Counted from the stretch's first letter, positions 16,660-27,088 are shown. The stretch: DNA of 64,000 nucleotides from Arenibacter sp. F20364 (GCF_023015905.1 NZ_JALKBD010000010.1:1-64000), one strand, 5' to 3'. Notes: generated by a model not told the origin, from the letters alone. Numbers and translations are program-made.

Positions 16660-18084
16660 TTATTCTTCAATACTGATTATTACACGTTGATAACGTGTTA
16701 AGCGGGGCGATCCATGGTCCGTCACCTTGAGGATAACGTGCATGGTTCCCGTACCCGAACCCCCAACACGTTTGGTGGGAACGGTGAACGATGCTTCGGG
16801 CTGATCAAAGTTTTCAATTTCCAACGGCTGTCCACTACGCGCACTGGCAACAGAGAAGGTGCCGGCCTCTTCGTAAAAAAACCAATGGTATGACAGGGCA
16901 TCACCATCTGGGTCGCTGGAACCTACCGCGCTTAAAATTATTTTGTCGCCCTTTTTGGCCACTAGATTTTTTCCATGTGCTAGTTTGGCTATGGGTGGAT
17001 GGTTTGCCTTATCGTACTCTTTTATGCTCCAATCCATTCTAGCTGCGAAATCGTTTTGAAATTCTTCTCTCCACCGCCAAATGGTTTCATGATTGCCCGA
17101 GTGCCAACGGCTATCAATGCCCATGACTTCATCCTCGGCATCTGAAAAGAAAGGCCTGCTCTCAGGATGTAAAAACCATTTTTGCATTCTGGGGGTATAA
17201 AATTCATATCTACCGCCCCAGCCACCCCATTCTGGGTGTTCTGGATAGTTTAGGCCATTATTGATCAAGGGAAGAAATGAGGGTGTATCACCTTCCATCA
17301 AATACTCCCACATCGGATACTCGGCCCCTAATGGCCCCTTACTTCTTATATTTTGGTCCAACCACTCGTTTGAGACAATATTAAAATTGGCACCATCGCA
17401 GCGGGCATGAAAAAAGTCGCCACTTATGCCACTCCATGTGGCATGATGGTAGCCCCCTCCGGCGTTAAATCCTGGACTGGCGATGTAGAACAATTCAGGA
17501 AATTCTTTGCGGAGCCATGGCCCACTATCGTCTTGATCTGAAATAGTATATACCCTTATTTTCTTAACAAATTGTTCCAGATCTTTTTTTGAACGAGTCT
17601 CCCTAACCTTCCAAAGTGCCTGTGCCAAGACATTTGGTCCGCCCCATACCGTTACCCATAGAGGCCTAGTGTCCTTTTTGTCTACTGCTTTGATCAATAA
17701 TTCGGAGGCAGGCGAGTCTTTCCCGGCGCCTACAGCACCAACCCCGTATTCCGGTAGTCCTTCTGTTATCAATGATTTTAATTCATCCCCCGTAGGAAAC
17801 CCTGATTCGTGCTTTTCAAGCTGATCCCTAACCTTATTGTAGGCCTCTACAATTTCTTGAATGCGATAGGTAGCTACTTTATTTTGTTGGTGCACAGAGG
17901 TCGTAGCTGCCAAGCCTTCAATATCATAATGATTGGCATATACCAGAAAACGGACCATGGACATGGCATCATCAGGTTCGTTTTCTATGTCGGTAAGCAC
18001 AAATACTCTTGGTTTTTCTTGAGCATGTGAGGTAGTTGTAAACACTATTATGCCCATCACTGCTATTAAGTAGCTAATTTTCAT
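16660..18084 (-). CDS. DUF1593 protein (Sde182-like, nucleoside-hydrolase fold), secreted
   Basis: A 474-residue secreted protein with a signal peptide ending at SHAQ. The DUF1593 domain starts at [23 protein letters not shown], where the Asp cluster copies the calcium-binding N-terminus of inosine-uridine nucleoside hydrolases; [15 protein letters not shown] is a second hallmark. From about residue 365 an Ig-like C-terminal domain follows ([28 protein letters not shown]), as in the cellulose-binding protein Sde182. The substrate is unknown but presumably carbohydrate-linked. The stop lies close after the chimeric relative at 18091, with only 6 bp between the two genes. Confidence 0.85.
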   Translation of the reverse strand: MKISYLIAVMGIIVFTTTSHAQEKPRVFVLTDIENEPDDAMSMVRFLVYANHYDIEGLAATTSVHQQNKVATYRIQEIVEAYNKVRDQLEKHESGFPTGDELKSLITEGLPEYGVGAVGAGKDSPASELLIKAVDKKDTRPLWVTVWGGPNVLAQALWKVRETRSKKDLEQFVKKIRVYTISDQDDSGPWLRKEFPELFYIASPGFNAGGGYHHATWSGISGDFFHARCDGANFNIVSNEWLDQNIRSKGPLGAEYPMWEYLMEGDTPSFLPLINNGLNYPEHPEWGGWGGRYEFYTPRMQKWFLHPESRPFFSDAEDEVMGIDSRWHSGNHETIWRWREEFQNDFAARMDWSIKEYDKANHPPIAKLAHGKNLVAKKGDKIILSAVGSSDPDGDALSYHWFFYEEAGTFSVASARSGQPLEIENFDQPEASFTVPTKRVGGSGTGTMHVILKVTDHGSPRLTRYQRVIISIEE

Positions 18085-18090
18085 ATTTTT

Positions 18091-19911
18091 CTATTTATTT
18101 AACCATTGCCATCTCTTTGCCCAATCCCTTAAAAAGGCTTTACGATGTTTTGAAACTGTTTTTGCGCCTTGCTGATCTCCGAGGAAAAGTTCTGGTTCCA
18201 GTTTATCACTATACCAATGGGGGCCTACGGGATAGTCGGTCGAATTTGTTTTTCCTGGCCAAGGAGTAATACTAACATACTGCCCTTTTTGGGCATCCAA
18301 TTCCGGAATTGCACTTTTGGTAACATAGCTCCCAGTTTCTGGTTTTTTGGAGGAGTAGCGTACCGCATATGTACCGTCGCCTAAATAATATCCTGGCCAT
18401 ATTTGACTGGAAATTTCCATTGTGAAACAAGTTGAATCCCGTGGAATGTCCAAATCGGGACCCGTAAACCTCCATTCCAATTCTCCATAGGCTGCTACCG
18501 TATCCATAGTGCTGCTATTTCCTGTAAAAATTGTTCGTGAGCTGCGATCTATGGGGATAAAACTTCCACCCCAGCTTTCGCCCAAAGGATTGTTTGGGTC
18601 CCCGTTCATAACATAGGCAAGGGAAGGTGTGTCCCCCATTTTTATTTCTCCCTTATAATGATTTTTAAAATTTTTACCCATTGCGCCCCGTCCCTGAATG
18701 AAATTATCATAATAGTTGTCCCCTTTGAGTTCTTTTGAGGATTCCGAATCCATAAACCAACCTCTATAGGTAGCATTGGCCTCGATTATCCATAGATTTG
18801 GGTGATTTTTTGCGATATAAGCATAGGCATTGATGCTCCATTTTTTGTTGGGGCCACCAATCCAATATATCTTAATGTTTTTTTCAATTTCGGGAGCATC
18901 ATGAAGGGCCTGCGCCAAATCTTCCAAACCGCCCCATACCAAAACCCAAAGGGGTCCGTCAGCATCTTTTTTTGCGCATTTGATGATCCAGTCGGACCCT
19001 TCTGTAGCTTGGTCATATCCTTTATATGTTGCTGCAGCAAGAGCTCCTTGTTTGCATAGGTTCCTTAACGAATCTGGACGGGGTAGGGTTGGGGCGTGCC
19101 TCTTTAAATCTGGCAGATCCCTTTCATAAAGATCTATCATATCCAAAATATCTTTCTTACGACCTTCTCCGTAAGGTGAAGAAACCAGCCCTTCTATTTG
19201 AAATAGATCGGCATACATTAATAAATGTATAATAGACTGAAAATCATCCGGGTCGGTTCCTCCAATATCCGAGCTAATCAATATTCGGGGTTTGGGTATT
19301 TGGTTTTCAGAACTCTGGCACTGTGCCAAGGCCACGGTCCGGTCCAGATTGTCCCAGTGGTTTAGCATTCCTAAACTTATTTTTGGGGAATCGGATATTT
19401 TAATATCGTTTAAATTTTCCTGTGTTTGTAGTAGTCGCAGTAATCTAAATACCCCATAAAGAATTCCTACATCGGTATTGGCCGCAACTACTAGTACCTT
19501 TTTCCCCTTAAGGCGAATCGATTCAATTACAAATCCCTCGTTTCCTTGTTGACCTACTTTCTCACTAAGCAATGACAAAATATTAGGATCCAAAACATCT
19601 TTCTTGGATACTATCAATGAATTTGTTGGATCCAACGTTTTATTAAAATTTACAGGGATATTGAGCATGTCCTTAAAGCCCTTTTCGAGTTCCTGTTGGG
19701 CGGCTTTCAAAACTTCGCTATTCTGTGGAAAATATACTGATTTTGCCAACGCACTGTAATTACTTAATATTTCGGCATCAGTTTTTATGGTATATCCCAT
19801 CCACAGATCATAACCATGGGTTGTATGGGAATATGCCATACCCAAACTGAATGTGAATAAAACTAGCAGCGTTCTAATTAGTATCATTTTTAGAGTGGAT
19901 TTTGAGTTCAT
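18091..19911 (-). CDS. Chimera: GH67 alpha-glucuronidase N-domain fused to DUF1593 protein
   Basis: A 606-residue protein with a signal peptide (about 1-26). Residues 33-193 match the N-terminal domain of GH67 alpha-glucuronidases, including YDLWMGY, the ILYGVFRLLRLLQ helix and the barrel-entry motif MLNHWDNLDRTV. The GH67 catalytic barrel is absent. Instead ALAQCQSSENQ (194-204, lipobox-like, Cys198) leads into a complete DUF1593 domain from PRILISSDIGGTDPDDFQSI, WVLVWGGLEDLAQAL, to an Ig-like C-terminus. The junction suggests that a GH67 gene lost its barrel and joined a former DUF1593 lipoprotein gene. The protein may target glucuronoxylan-type polysaccharide, but activity is uncertain. 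Confidence 0.8.
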   Translation of the reverse strand: MNSKSTLKMILIRTLLVLFTFSLGMAYSHTTHGYDLWMGYTIKTDAEILSNYSALAKSVYFPQNSEVLKAAQQELEKGFKDMLNIPVNFNKTLDPTNSLIVSKKDVLDPNILSLLSEKVGQQGNEGFVIESIRLKGKKVLVVAANTDVGILYGVFRLLRLLQTQENLNDIKISDSPKISLGMLNHWDNLDRTVALAQCQSSENQIPKPRILISSDIGGTDPDDFQSIIHLLMYADLFQIEGLVSSPYGEGRKKDILDMIDLYERDLPDLKRHAPTLPRPDSLRNLCKQGALAAATYKGYDQATEGSDWIIKCAKKDADGPLWVLVWGGLEDLAQALHDAPEIEKNIKIYWIGGPNKKWSINAYAYIAKNHPNLWIIEANATYRGWFMDSESSKELKGDNYYDNFIQGRGAMGKNFKNHYKGEIKMGDTPSLAYVMNGDPNNPLGESWGGSFIPIDRSSRTIFTGNSSTMDTVAAYGELEWRFTGPDLDIPRDSTCFTMEISSQIWPGYYLGDGTYAVRYSSKKPETGSYVTKSAIPELDAQKGQYVSITPWPGKTNSTDYPVGPHWYSDKLEPELFLGDQQGAKTVSKHRKAFLRDWAKRWQWLNK

Positions 19912-20435
19912 CGAATTCAGCTAAAAGAGTCTTTCCTTAAGGGAGGAACAATTAATAAATTCTTCCTAATATTTTTGATATTATAAGATAGCCTATTAAG
20001 TCATTAAAAATAAGAAATGAATTTTATTTGATTCATGATGTTTTTCTTTTTTGGTGGCCCCCCTACATTTTTAAGTAAGATCAATTAATTACTTTTATGG
20101 TCGTTTAATCAGAGTTTCGAATTCTATATATGGGAAATAGGGTTATATATTCTATTACCATTTATTGGAATTTTGGATTGAAAGCTGAATTAGGTCGATC
20201 ATAGCCCTAACTCTTAAAAGTAATTACCTTTCTCAAAATTACTGTCAATTTGTTTTTTAGTTTGATCTGCGAAGCCCTAAAAAGCTGATGATTCGTTAGC
20301 TTTTTGGCTATAATTTGCATATTCGTATTTTGTAATGTTAAAATTTATTAAATCTACAATTTAAGCCATTCATATTACGATATATTTAATAAGTTTGATA
20401 AGAAATAAAAAATAATTCTAAAAAATCTTTGAATA
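19912..20435. other. Intergenic stretch, 524 bp, no gene seen
   Basis: The stretch is AT-rich and separates the chimeric DUF1593 gene (minus) from the small secreted-protein gene (plus), so it must hold both promoters. It contains one hairpin at 20279-20305 (AAAAAGCT / AGCTTTTT, extended by outer GCC/GGC pairs). I see no further coding sequence. Confidence 0.4.
20279..20305. terminator. Possible hairpin in intergenic region
   Basis: Eight-base arms AAAAAGCT and AGCTTTTT are separated by 11 bases, and the outer sequence adds further pairing. It resembles an intrinsic terminator on either strand, but no gene ends nearby. Confidence 0.3.
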
Positions 20436-20792
20436 ATGAAAAAGTCAATATTTATCTTGATGGCTGCAATGTTACTGAACGTGGTTCAAGTATTTGCTAC
20501 CGATTTCCAAAAAGGCGAGGCCAAAGCAGCGAAAGCGGTTACGACCCAAATTTTCCAAATGTTAAGTGATAATATGATTCCGGATGAGATTAGGGGAGCC
20601 ACGGCGGAAGTGCGTGTTGCATTGGACAATGGGGATTATTTACGAGTTTTAAGCGTTAAAACTGAAAATAAAGCTTTGGAGACCTATATTCGCAATAGTA
20701 TCGATTTCCAAAAAGTTTCAAAAGGAACCTTTACGCAGGGAGTAGTTTATCGCATTCCTTTAGAGGTGAGTAAGAAAGGAAGTATCCTGTAA
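20436..20792 (+). CDS. Small secreted protein, TonB-C-like
   Basis: A 118-residue protein with a signal peptide (MKKSIFILMAAMLLNVVQVFA). The mature part EVRVALDNGDYLRVLSVKTENKALETYIRNSIDFQKV ... FTQGVVYRIPLEV has the strand-helix-strand rhythm of TonB C-terminal domains, but it has no TM anchor or proline-rich linker. It is probably a periplasmic partner or a stand-alone fold of unknown role. A strong terminator follows at 20813, so it is monocistronic. Confidence 0.65.
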   Translation: MKKSIFILMAAMLLNVVQVFATDFQKGEAKAAKAVTTQIFQMLSDNMIPDEIRGATAEVRVALDNGDYLRVLSVKTENKALETYIRNSIDFQKVSKGTFTQGVVYRIPLEVSKKGSIL

Positions 20793-20812
20793 ATTGATAC
20801 ACCTTAAAATCT

Positions 20813-20846
20813 AAAGGCCACTGAATATACTTCAGTGGCCTTTTTT
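20813..20846 (+). terminator. Intrinsic terminator
   Basis: A 13-bp perfect stem (AAAGGCCACTGAA and its complement) with a five-base loop and a trailing T run lies 21 bp after the stop of the small secreted-protein gene. It is a textbook rho-independent terminator. Confidence 0.9.
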
Positions 20847-20954
20847 GTTACTGGGAACTACAATATTTATTAAAAGTTACTTTTTTTGGTGCCCTAGTCT
20901 TATGTTGTTATTTTATTGGGCTTTGCAATGCATATATTAATACTTAAACAGTCA

Positions 20955-22112
20955 TTAATTATTATCCGTTGAATGTGCATTGGTATTTATTCCAAAAAAG
21001 GTGTTGTAATTAACGGATTCCTCGGTTTTGTTACTCTTGATCCCTTTCAATTTATTGATCAAAAAGGGAACATAGGTAATACCCGTCATGATAAGTCCAG
21101 CTATCAGTAACACCAGAGGATTCACAAAAAATTCGCTAAAGGAAAAAATACTAATAATCAAAATTGTGGAAAAAGGCAATGAACAGGCCAGGATATTAAC
21201 TGCAAAATTAATATCGAAGGTAGGTTTTTTCTGCCCGTCCTTTTCTTCCAATGTGCTTACAGCACTCATATGGGCAAAGGGCCAAAAACTACAGGCACTC
21301 TGTGGGAATACCACAATAAATAGAATCATGGAGGCCCCAAGTGCCGGAAATAGGAATACAAATATGGCAGATAGTAAAAAGGTGATACCGGCGCGTCTCA
21401 TCAAAAGTGAAAAGATAAAGCCGAATTCGCTAAATTTTATACGTACCGCCATCCCAATAAAAAGGAGTACCAAGGGTGTCATAATCAAGCTCATTTTAAC
21501 AATGGTATTCTCCAGGAAATCTGGGAAGGAGCTTAGACTAAGGCCAAACCCTAGTAATACCAAAGCTATAATAATAACCAAATTAATAGGTTCGTTGAGC
21601 ATTGAAATAAACAGGCCTTTTAACTTGCTGGAAGTAGAGGCAACCAAGTCTTTTATGGCCCTGGCGTGATACCAGTGCATCCCTAACATGTACAAAAGAA
21701 TAAGGACAAAGATTTTGTTACCAACATCTGCCAAGGCTGCTAGTGCCAAATATTCATCGCCCAAGTAGACTATGATAAAAGGAAAGCAGGACAGGCCAGG
21801 TGCCAAAGAGGGGAGAAGCATTGTCAAAGTTCTTTTTTTTGCTCCTTCATTTTTTGGAAGGGACGAGGTCAAGACGTACTTAGTGGTTATGGCCATTATA
21901 AAATTGAATACCAAGGCCATAAGGGGGAAAATTAATAATGACCCCTTCAATTCTATTTTTAATAGGGCCACAAAAATCGTAGCTGGTAAGGCTACGCTCA
22001 GTATCAAGGTCTTTATCCCTTTCAGGTCGTTCTTAGCCACCTTTTTTTGCAGCAAGAGTCCCAGACCTATGATCAATAGGAGTTCTAACGTTTTTTGTAA
22101 TGCATAATTCAT
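20955..22112 (-). CDS. AEC family (auxin efflux carrier/malonate-type) transporter
   Basis: A 385-residue membrane protein with about ten hydrophobic segments in two halves separated by a cytosolic loop (HWYHARAIKDLVASTSSKLKG). The inverted-repeat helix pattern, with LLLIIGLGLLLQKK at the start and a second half beginning NEPINLVIIIALVLLGFGLSL, matches the auxin efflux carrier family, whose bacterial members move malonate, malate and other organic anions. It is the last gene of a likely operon with a TonB receptor, a lipoprotein and a Tat-exported aminotransferase, so a 2-oxo-acid substrate is plausible. Confidence 0.8.
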   Translation of the reverse strand: MNYALQKTLELLLIIGLGLLLQKKVAKNDLKGIKTLILSVALPATIFVALLKIELKGSLLIFPLMALVFNFIMAITTKYVLTSSLPKNEGAKKRTLTMLLPSLAPGLSCFPFIIVYLGDEYLALAALADVGNKIFVLILLYMLGMHWYHARAIKDLVASTSSKLKGLFISMLNEPINLVIIIALVLLGFGLSLSSFPDFLENTIVKMSLIMTPLVLLFIGMAVRIKFSEFGFIFSLLMRRAGITFLLSAIFVFLFPALGASMILFIVVFPQSACSFWPFAHMSAVSTLEEKDGQKKPTFDINFAVNILACSLPFSTILIISIFSFSEFFVNPLVLLIAGLIMTGITYVPFLINKLKGIKSNKTEESVNYNTFFGINTNAHSTDNN

Positions 22113-22239
22113 GTCATAAATTCTTAATAATTTGATATTCCGTTTGGATATTTTGGCAAGAAATAAAGCCCATCCGAGATTGGATCATAGCAGGATCGTG
22201 ACAATCCCGCTATTGATCCAACTCGTGGGCCAACTCAAC

Positions 22240-23433
22240 TTAAACCAATACTTTCTCCAAAGCTTTCGTAAAAAGCTTCATCTCTTCCATGGTACCCATA
22301 CTTACACGGCACCAATTCTTGCCCATGATCTCGAAAGCGCGTACGCCTACTTTTTGGGCAGTCATTTTTTCTAGGAAAGCCTTTCCCTCCATTTCTATCG
22401 GGAAGATTATAAAGCTTGTAGACGACGGGATGTACTCAAAGCCCATTTTATCCAAACTCTGGTATACATATTCGCGACACTCTGCGTTCAACTTTCTGGA
22501 TTTATCCTGGAAGGCAACATCATCCATACTGGCAGTTGCCGCAAAAATGGAGGTGTAGGCAATGCCCATACCACCACGGGTTACTTTTTCAAGTTTTGCC
22601 AAGGTCGATTCCTGTGCCACAATATATCCTACCCTTAGGCCGGCCATACCGTGTATTTTTGAGAATGTACGGGCTATTATAACGTCCTTACCTTCATTTA
22701 TAAGCGATACCATACTTTGTTTGGCACCATCCTCTAAAAAGCCCATATAGGCCTCATCCACAAAAACAGGGACTTTTTCGGAAACCCTTGAACAGAAATC
22801 CACCAATTCAGCAGCGTCGGTCATGGCTCCTGTAGGATTGTTTGGGTTACAGATATATACCAATTTTGTATCTGCGTCAATGGCAGCTTCCATGGCTTTA
22901 AGGTCATGGGACCAATCTGCCTTACAGGGAACGGCCTTCCAGGATGCCCCTGTGGCCTCTGCAACGCGAATCAAAGACATATAAGTGGGATCAGCAGAAA
23001 CAACGTTACCACCGTTGGCAAAAAGGACCATGGCTGTTTTTTCCAATAGATCGGATGATCCGGGCCCCATCATAATGTTCTTGATGTCCACACCTTCTAG
23101 CGTAGCTATTTTTCCCATTAGGTCAAAAAGTTCATACCAGGCATAGCGATTGCCTTTAAAGGCTACCTTCTGTAAGGCCGAAATTGCCTTTGGCGATGGA
23201 CCATAAGGATTTTCGTTCGCATTCAATTTTGCTTCCAAAACCGGCATTTCACGACTAAAGTCTGGTAAAAATTCCTTAAAAAACGGAGTGTAAATGGCAT
23301 TCCCCTGGGCGTCCAGCGCTAAAGGGGCTTTGGGCATCTCTGAGATACCAAAGCTCAAGTGAGGCATTACCATTGCACCGGCGGCTGTCAAGGCACCTCT
23401 TTTTAACCATGCTCTTCTGTCTAATGTTTTCAT
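22240..23433 (-). CDS. Tat-exported PLP-dependent aminotransferase, HisC-like
   Basis: A 397-residue fold-type I aminotransferase. The N-terminus has a twin-arginine signal, DRRAWLKRGALTAAGAMVMPHLSFG. The enzyme core shows NANENPYGPSP, the CNPNNPTG aspartate-region motif, and TFSKIHGMAGLRVGY with the PLP lysine (S-K-hydrophobic). An Arg in NWCRVSMGT near the C-terminus is the usual carboxylate-binding Arg. All active-site residues I can check are present, so the enzyme probably works after folding in the cytosol and export by Tat. It follows the lipoprotein gene by 34 bp in the TonB receptor operon. Confidence 0.85.
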   Translation of the reverse strand: MKTLDRRAWLKRGALTAAGAMVMPHLSFGISEMPKAPLALDAQGNAIYTPFFKEFLPDFSREMPVLEAKLNANENPYGPSPKAISALQKVAFKGNRYAWYELFDLMGKIATLEGVDIKNIMMGPGSSDLLEKTAMVLFANGGNVVSADPTYMSLIRVAEATGASWKAVPCKADWSHDLKAMEAAIDADTKLVYICNPNNPTGAMTDAAELVDFCSRVSEKVPVFVDEAYMGFLEDGAKQSMVSLINEGKDVIIARTFSKIHGMAGLRVGYIVAQESTLAKLEKVTRGGMGIAYTSIFAATASMDDVAFQDKSRKLNAECREYVYQSLDKMGFEYIPSSTSFIIFPIEMEGKAFLEKMTAQKVGVRAFEIMGKNWCRVSMGTMEEMKLFTKALEKVLV

Positions 23434-23467
23434 AATGTTATCGATTTTAAGTTTAAGAGTTTAATGT

Positions 23468-23968
23468 TTAATTACTTTCTACTGGTTCGGCATTTGCACC
23501 GATATTTCCGGAGGCTACTACCGTATTGTCGGTATCGCTCAGGTAGATGTTGATGTGTGCATCCAGATCCGGGAGTCCGTCATAAAAGGAAGTGTCGCTG
23601 ATGACGTAAAATTTATTGTCATCAAGCTCACCAGTATCTCCGGAAACGGTGTCCAGGGTTAGCAGTGTTGTTGTTCCTACACCTGCAGCACCATCTAGGA
23701 TGAGAGCCGGGTGTTGTTGGCCTTCAATAGTATTGTAGAGTGAAACCTGAACAAGTGTTCTGTCTAGGGTACCTTTCCAAAAAACTATGCGTCCATAAAC
23801 ATTGGAACCACTGGGGTCGGCAGCATCGATGTTATATGCGGTGAAGAATCTTAATGTTCCTCCACCTTCGGCGACTTCCAATGCCGCTTCTGGCATTTCT
23901 TGCTCACAGGAAGCGGTGAAGAAAACAAGAAATATCAAACTAAGTATTTTTATAGATGTATGTGTCAT
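23468..23968 (-). CDS. Lipoprotein of unknown function
   Basis: A 166-residue predicted lipoprotein: MTHTSIKILSLIFLVFFTASC ends in a lipobox (TASC), then a short acidic linker and a beta-rich body (GTLRFFTAYNID, NVYGRIVFWKGTLDRTLVQVSLYN, LDAHINIYLSD). I recognise no family. Its position directly after the TonB-dependent receptor suggests a surface or periplasmic partner of the receptor. Confidence 0.7.
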   Translation of the reverse strand: MTHTSIKILSLIFLVFFTASCEQEMPEAALEVAEGGGTLRFFTAYNIDAADPSGSNVYGRIVFWKGTLDRTLVQVSLYNTIEGQQHPALILDGAAGVGTTTLLTLDTVSGDTGELDDNKFYVISDTSFYDGLPDLDAHINIYLSDTDNTVVASGNIGANAEPVESN

Positions 23969-23994
23969 ATTTTTATTTTTATAGCATTAACAGA

Positions 23995-26931
23995 TTAGAA
24001 TCCAAAGCTCAGTCTTGCGAAATAATATGCTCCATTGGAACCTTGCTGATAGTTGGAGTAGAGGTAAAACCCTCTTTCTTCCGCTCTTAAAATATCTGGG
24101 TAATTATTAAATATGTTATTACCTCCAACGGTCAAGGCAAGCTTATCCGTAAAGTTGTAAGTGATCCCTATATCGGTAACAAATTGAGCAGAGAAGGTTT
24201 GATCGGAATATCCTTCGGTGCCATCATTTAAGGTACGGAAAGTGTTGTCCAAGGAGGTTACCTCACCGAAATAAGATCCTTTAAGCATACCTGACCATTT
24301 TCCGAAGGAATAGGTAGCAGAGCCAATAAAAGTTGTATTTGGTGTTCCGGTTTCAAATTGACCTATGGAAGAACGGTTTACATATTTGTCTTCCAATTCC
24401 TCTTGGGTCAATACGGTATTTAGGTCAGGAACACTTGCACCTTCAAAGGTGTTTTCGCGAAACACTCCAGAGAGTGTTAGGCCCAACATTCCTTCTCCAA
24501 CTTTCTCTCTGTAGTTAGCAACAATTTCTACACCCTTGGTGCTAATGTCTCCGCCATTAATTCTAAAACTTGCCAATCCGGAACCAATAATGGGCGCCAA
24601 GGCAGGGGCTTCGCTAGCATTGAAATTATCGGTTTCGAAAATTCGATCCTTGATGTCGATTTTATAAGCATCTACTGTAAGGTCTATTTTGTTGAAAAGA
24701 CGGGTAGTAAATCCTAAACTTAAATTGGTGGATTGTTCTTGTTTTAAAGCTTCAATACCAATGGCTCTTGCCGCACTACTTGTGTTGGGATAAAGTGTAC
24801 CATCAAAAGGATCAAGACCTACAAAGAATGTAAATGTGTGGGAGTAGTTCAATTCCTGAAGGGAAGGAGCTCTAAAGCCCGTGCTATAAGATCCCCTTAC
24901 TGCAAAGTTATCCAAGATGGAGTATCTTGTAGCCACTTTACCGGTAAATACATCACCAAAATCTGAGTAGTTCTCGGTACGTAGGGCACCAGTAAGCAAC
25001 CATTTTTCGGTAATATCAAGCTCAGCGTCCAAATAGGCCGCCGTTACAGAACGAAATTCGTTGGCTTCATTCTCAGGTGCGAAACCTCTAAAACACTGGC
25101 AGTTGGGGCTGTAGAACTTATTTATATTAGTGCTGGCCTCACCATATGGAAGTATTACTGGACTTCCATCCGCATTTACTATAGGTTCGGAGTTAAGGTC
25201 TTCCATAGGAAAACCATCTGGGCCTAACAATGCTTCGTTATCCGTGGTTGCAGTATAGATTCCTGCGTCACCAATAGCGTAACTTTCTGGCTGTCCTGCC
25301 TCAATTTGGTAGTTTTCTACCCTTAATTCCACTCCAATCGCAACGTTAAGTCCATTTAGTACATCATCAAAATATTTTGACACATCAAAATTGGTGGTGT
25401 TTTGGTAAAAGCTATGTGTTCCCAATTCCATTGTTGTTGGGGATTCCGATTGCAAGCTTGCGTTGAAAGTATTGAACATGTCATACTTCATTTTGTTTCT
25501 TCCAAAGGTGTTGCTGAAATCAAAATTTAAATCGCCAAGGGTACCTTCTATTCCACCTGTAAATGCTATGTTGGTTTGGGTACTGGCAATTTGCGGTCTA
25601 AATCCATTGGGATAAAGATCAAAGTTGGCACGGTCGGCCTGTGCAGCTCTACGGTAAAAGCAGCTGTATCCGGAAACGTATTTGTAACCAAAATCACCAA
25701 AAGAATAAAAATCAAGTTCTTCATTTATGGGTAATTCCATATTGTAGGCCACTACACCAAGATTGGATGCTGCTGTACCTGCATAGCTAGAGAAATCCAA
25801 GGCTGTAAGGCCTCTTGCCGCTGAAAGTCCGGCGTCGGTTCTAAGCTCATCAGCAAGTGCTGTATTGCCAGCCGCCTGTGCCGCTAACAATTCTGGGTTG
25901 GTTATGATAATATTCCCTTGGGCATCGGTACGCTCGTTGTTTAAGTATGCATCTCCATATGGACTGGCATTACTTACGTTGGCGCGTAGCGTTGCTTCCG
26001 CCTGGCGGTACAATCCTGTAAGGTTCAAGTAGCCACCCTCTTCAAAGGAGATTCCATAATTTCCTGCCAATTGATAGTTGATGCCATCTGGTTCTGTGTC
26101 CTGTAATAATGCCTGATTTTCTTCACTGACATCCGTGCCGCTAAGATCTGGGGCGGAATTTGGGAAGCCGCCCACAGTAAAATTTCCGGTAAACTCTCCA
26201 GTACCTTTTTTTAATACTACGTTCATTACACCGGCAATGGCATCGGAACCGTATTGAGCCGAAGCACCATCCCTTAAAATTTCAACCCTATCAATGGCAT
26301 CAGGGACAATGAAGCTCATATCGGTGGCGTTTGCCGCGGATCCAGTTTGTGAACCCGCCAATAGAGCAGAAGTATGTCTTCTCTTGCCATTTACGAGCAC
26401 CAACATTTGGTTCGGAGCAAGGCCTCGGAGAGTAGGGGGGTCAACCGCTGATGAAAGGTCGCCACCCTGGGAGCGAAAGGCACTAAATGAGGGTGCTGAA
26501 GCAACCAGCATTTGCGCCAAGTCCATTTGAGGCATATTAATAGCCTGTTCCTTAATACTGATAACATCTACGGGGGCGGTAGTTTCTAATTTGGTCCTAC
26601 CTTTACTTCTAGAGCCAATAACTATAGTTTCCGTTAACATCTCGGCAGCTTCGGGAAGGGTTACGGTAATGTTGGTTCTACCACCTATAAGAATTTCCTT
26701 ATTGGCATAACCCAATGATGATAATAATAAGACTGCGTCGGATTCGGCATCAATGGAAAAATTTCCGTCAAAATCCGATATACTTCCTTTAGAGGTACCC
26801 TTGATTACTACATTCACGCCTGGTAGGGGGGTACCGACTTCATCTGTAACTTTTCCAGATACAGTTATTTGTTGGGCGTTCATCGCTAGCATACTAAATA
26901 GTGCGAGTGATAGTATTAGAGCTTTCTTCAT
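23995..26931 (-). CDS. TonB-dependent receptor
   Basis: A 978-residue outer-membrane receptor. The ATG at 26931 begins a signal peptide (MKKALILSLALFSMLAMNAQ); the frame is open further upstream without support. Domain order: carboxypeptidase-regulatory-like domain (about 20-110: GKVTDEVGTPLPGVNVVIKGTSKGS), plug (MLVLVNGKRRHTSALL, RVEILRDGASAQYGSDAIAGV) and a 22-strand barrel ending in ARLSFGF. It is not followed by a SusD gene, so it is not a classic Sus pair. A -7 element at 27089-27096 lies about 160 bp upstream. The ligand is unknown; the context suggests an amino-acid or organic-acid related substrate. Confidence 0.9.
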   Translation of the reverse strand: MKKALILSLALFSMLAMNAQQITVSGKVTDEVGTPLPGVNVVIKGTSKGSISDFDGNFSIDAESDAVLLLSSLGYANKEILIGGRTNITVTLPEAAEMLTETIVIGSRSKGRTKLETTAPVDVISIKEQAINMPQMDLAQMLVASAPSFSAFRSQGGDLSSAVDPPTLRGLAPNQMLVLVNGKRRHTSALLAGSQTGSAANATDMSFIVPDAIDRVEILRDGASAQYGSDAIAGVMNVVLKKGTGEFTGNFTVGGFPNSAPDLSGTDVSEENQALLQDTEPDGINYQLAGNYGISFEEGGYLNLTGLYRQAEATLRANVSNASPYGDAYLNNERTDAQGNIIITNPELLAAQAAGNTALADELRTDAGLSAARGLTALDFSSYAGTAASNLGVVAYNMELPINEELDFYSFGDFGYKYVSGYSCFYRRAAQADRANFDLYPNGFRPQIASTQTNIAFTGGIEGTLGDLNFDFSNTFGRNKMKYDMFNTFNASLQSESPTTMELGTHSFYQNTTNFDVSKYFDDVLNGLNVAIGVELRVENYQIEAGQPESYAIGDAGIYTATTDNEALLGPDGFPMEDLNSEPIVNADGSPVILPYGEASTNINKFYSPNCQCFRGFAPENEANEFRSVTAAYLDAELDITEKWLLTGALRTENYSDFGDVFTGKVATRYSILDNFAVRGSYSTGFRAPSLQELNYSHTFTFFVGLDPFDGTLYPNTSSAARAIGIEALKQEQSTNLSLGFTTRLFNKIDLTVDAYKIDIKDRIFETDNFNASEAPALAPIIGSGLASFRINGGDISTKGVEIVANYREKVGEGMLGLTLSGVFRENTFEGASVPDLNTVLTQEELEDKYVNRSSIGQFETGTPNTTFIGSATYSFGKWSGMLKGSYFGEVTSLDNTFRTLNDGTEGYSDQTFSAQFVTDIGITYNFTDKLALTVGGNNIFNNYPDILRAEERGFYLYSNYQQGSNGAYYFARLSFGF

Positions 26932-27088
26932 ATACAATAGTTTAAGGTAGTTAGTAAACAATGTTTTTTGGCATACCAATTTCAATCGTTTCCATGGCCA
27001 TGGAAAAATCAATAGTACACTTGATAAAAGGAAAGTTCCGGATACTTAACCATCAAAAAACAACTATGATTGTTGTTAAATGACTTTA

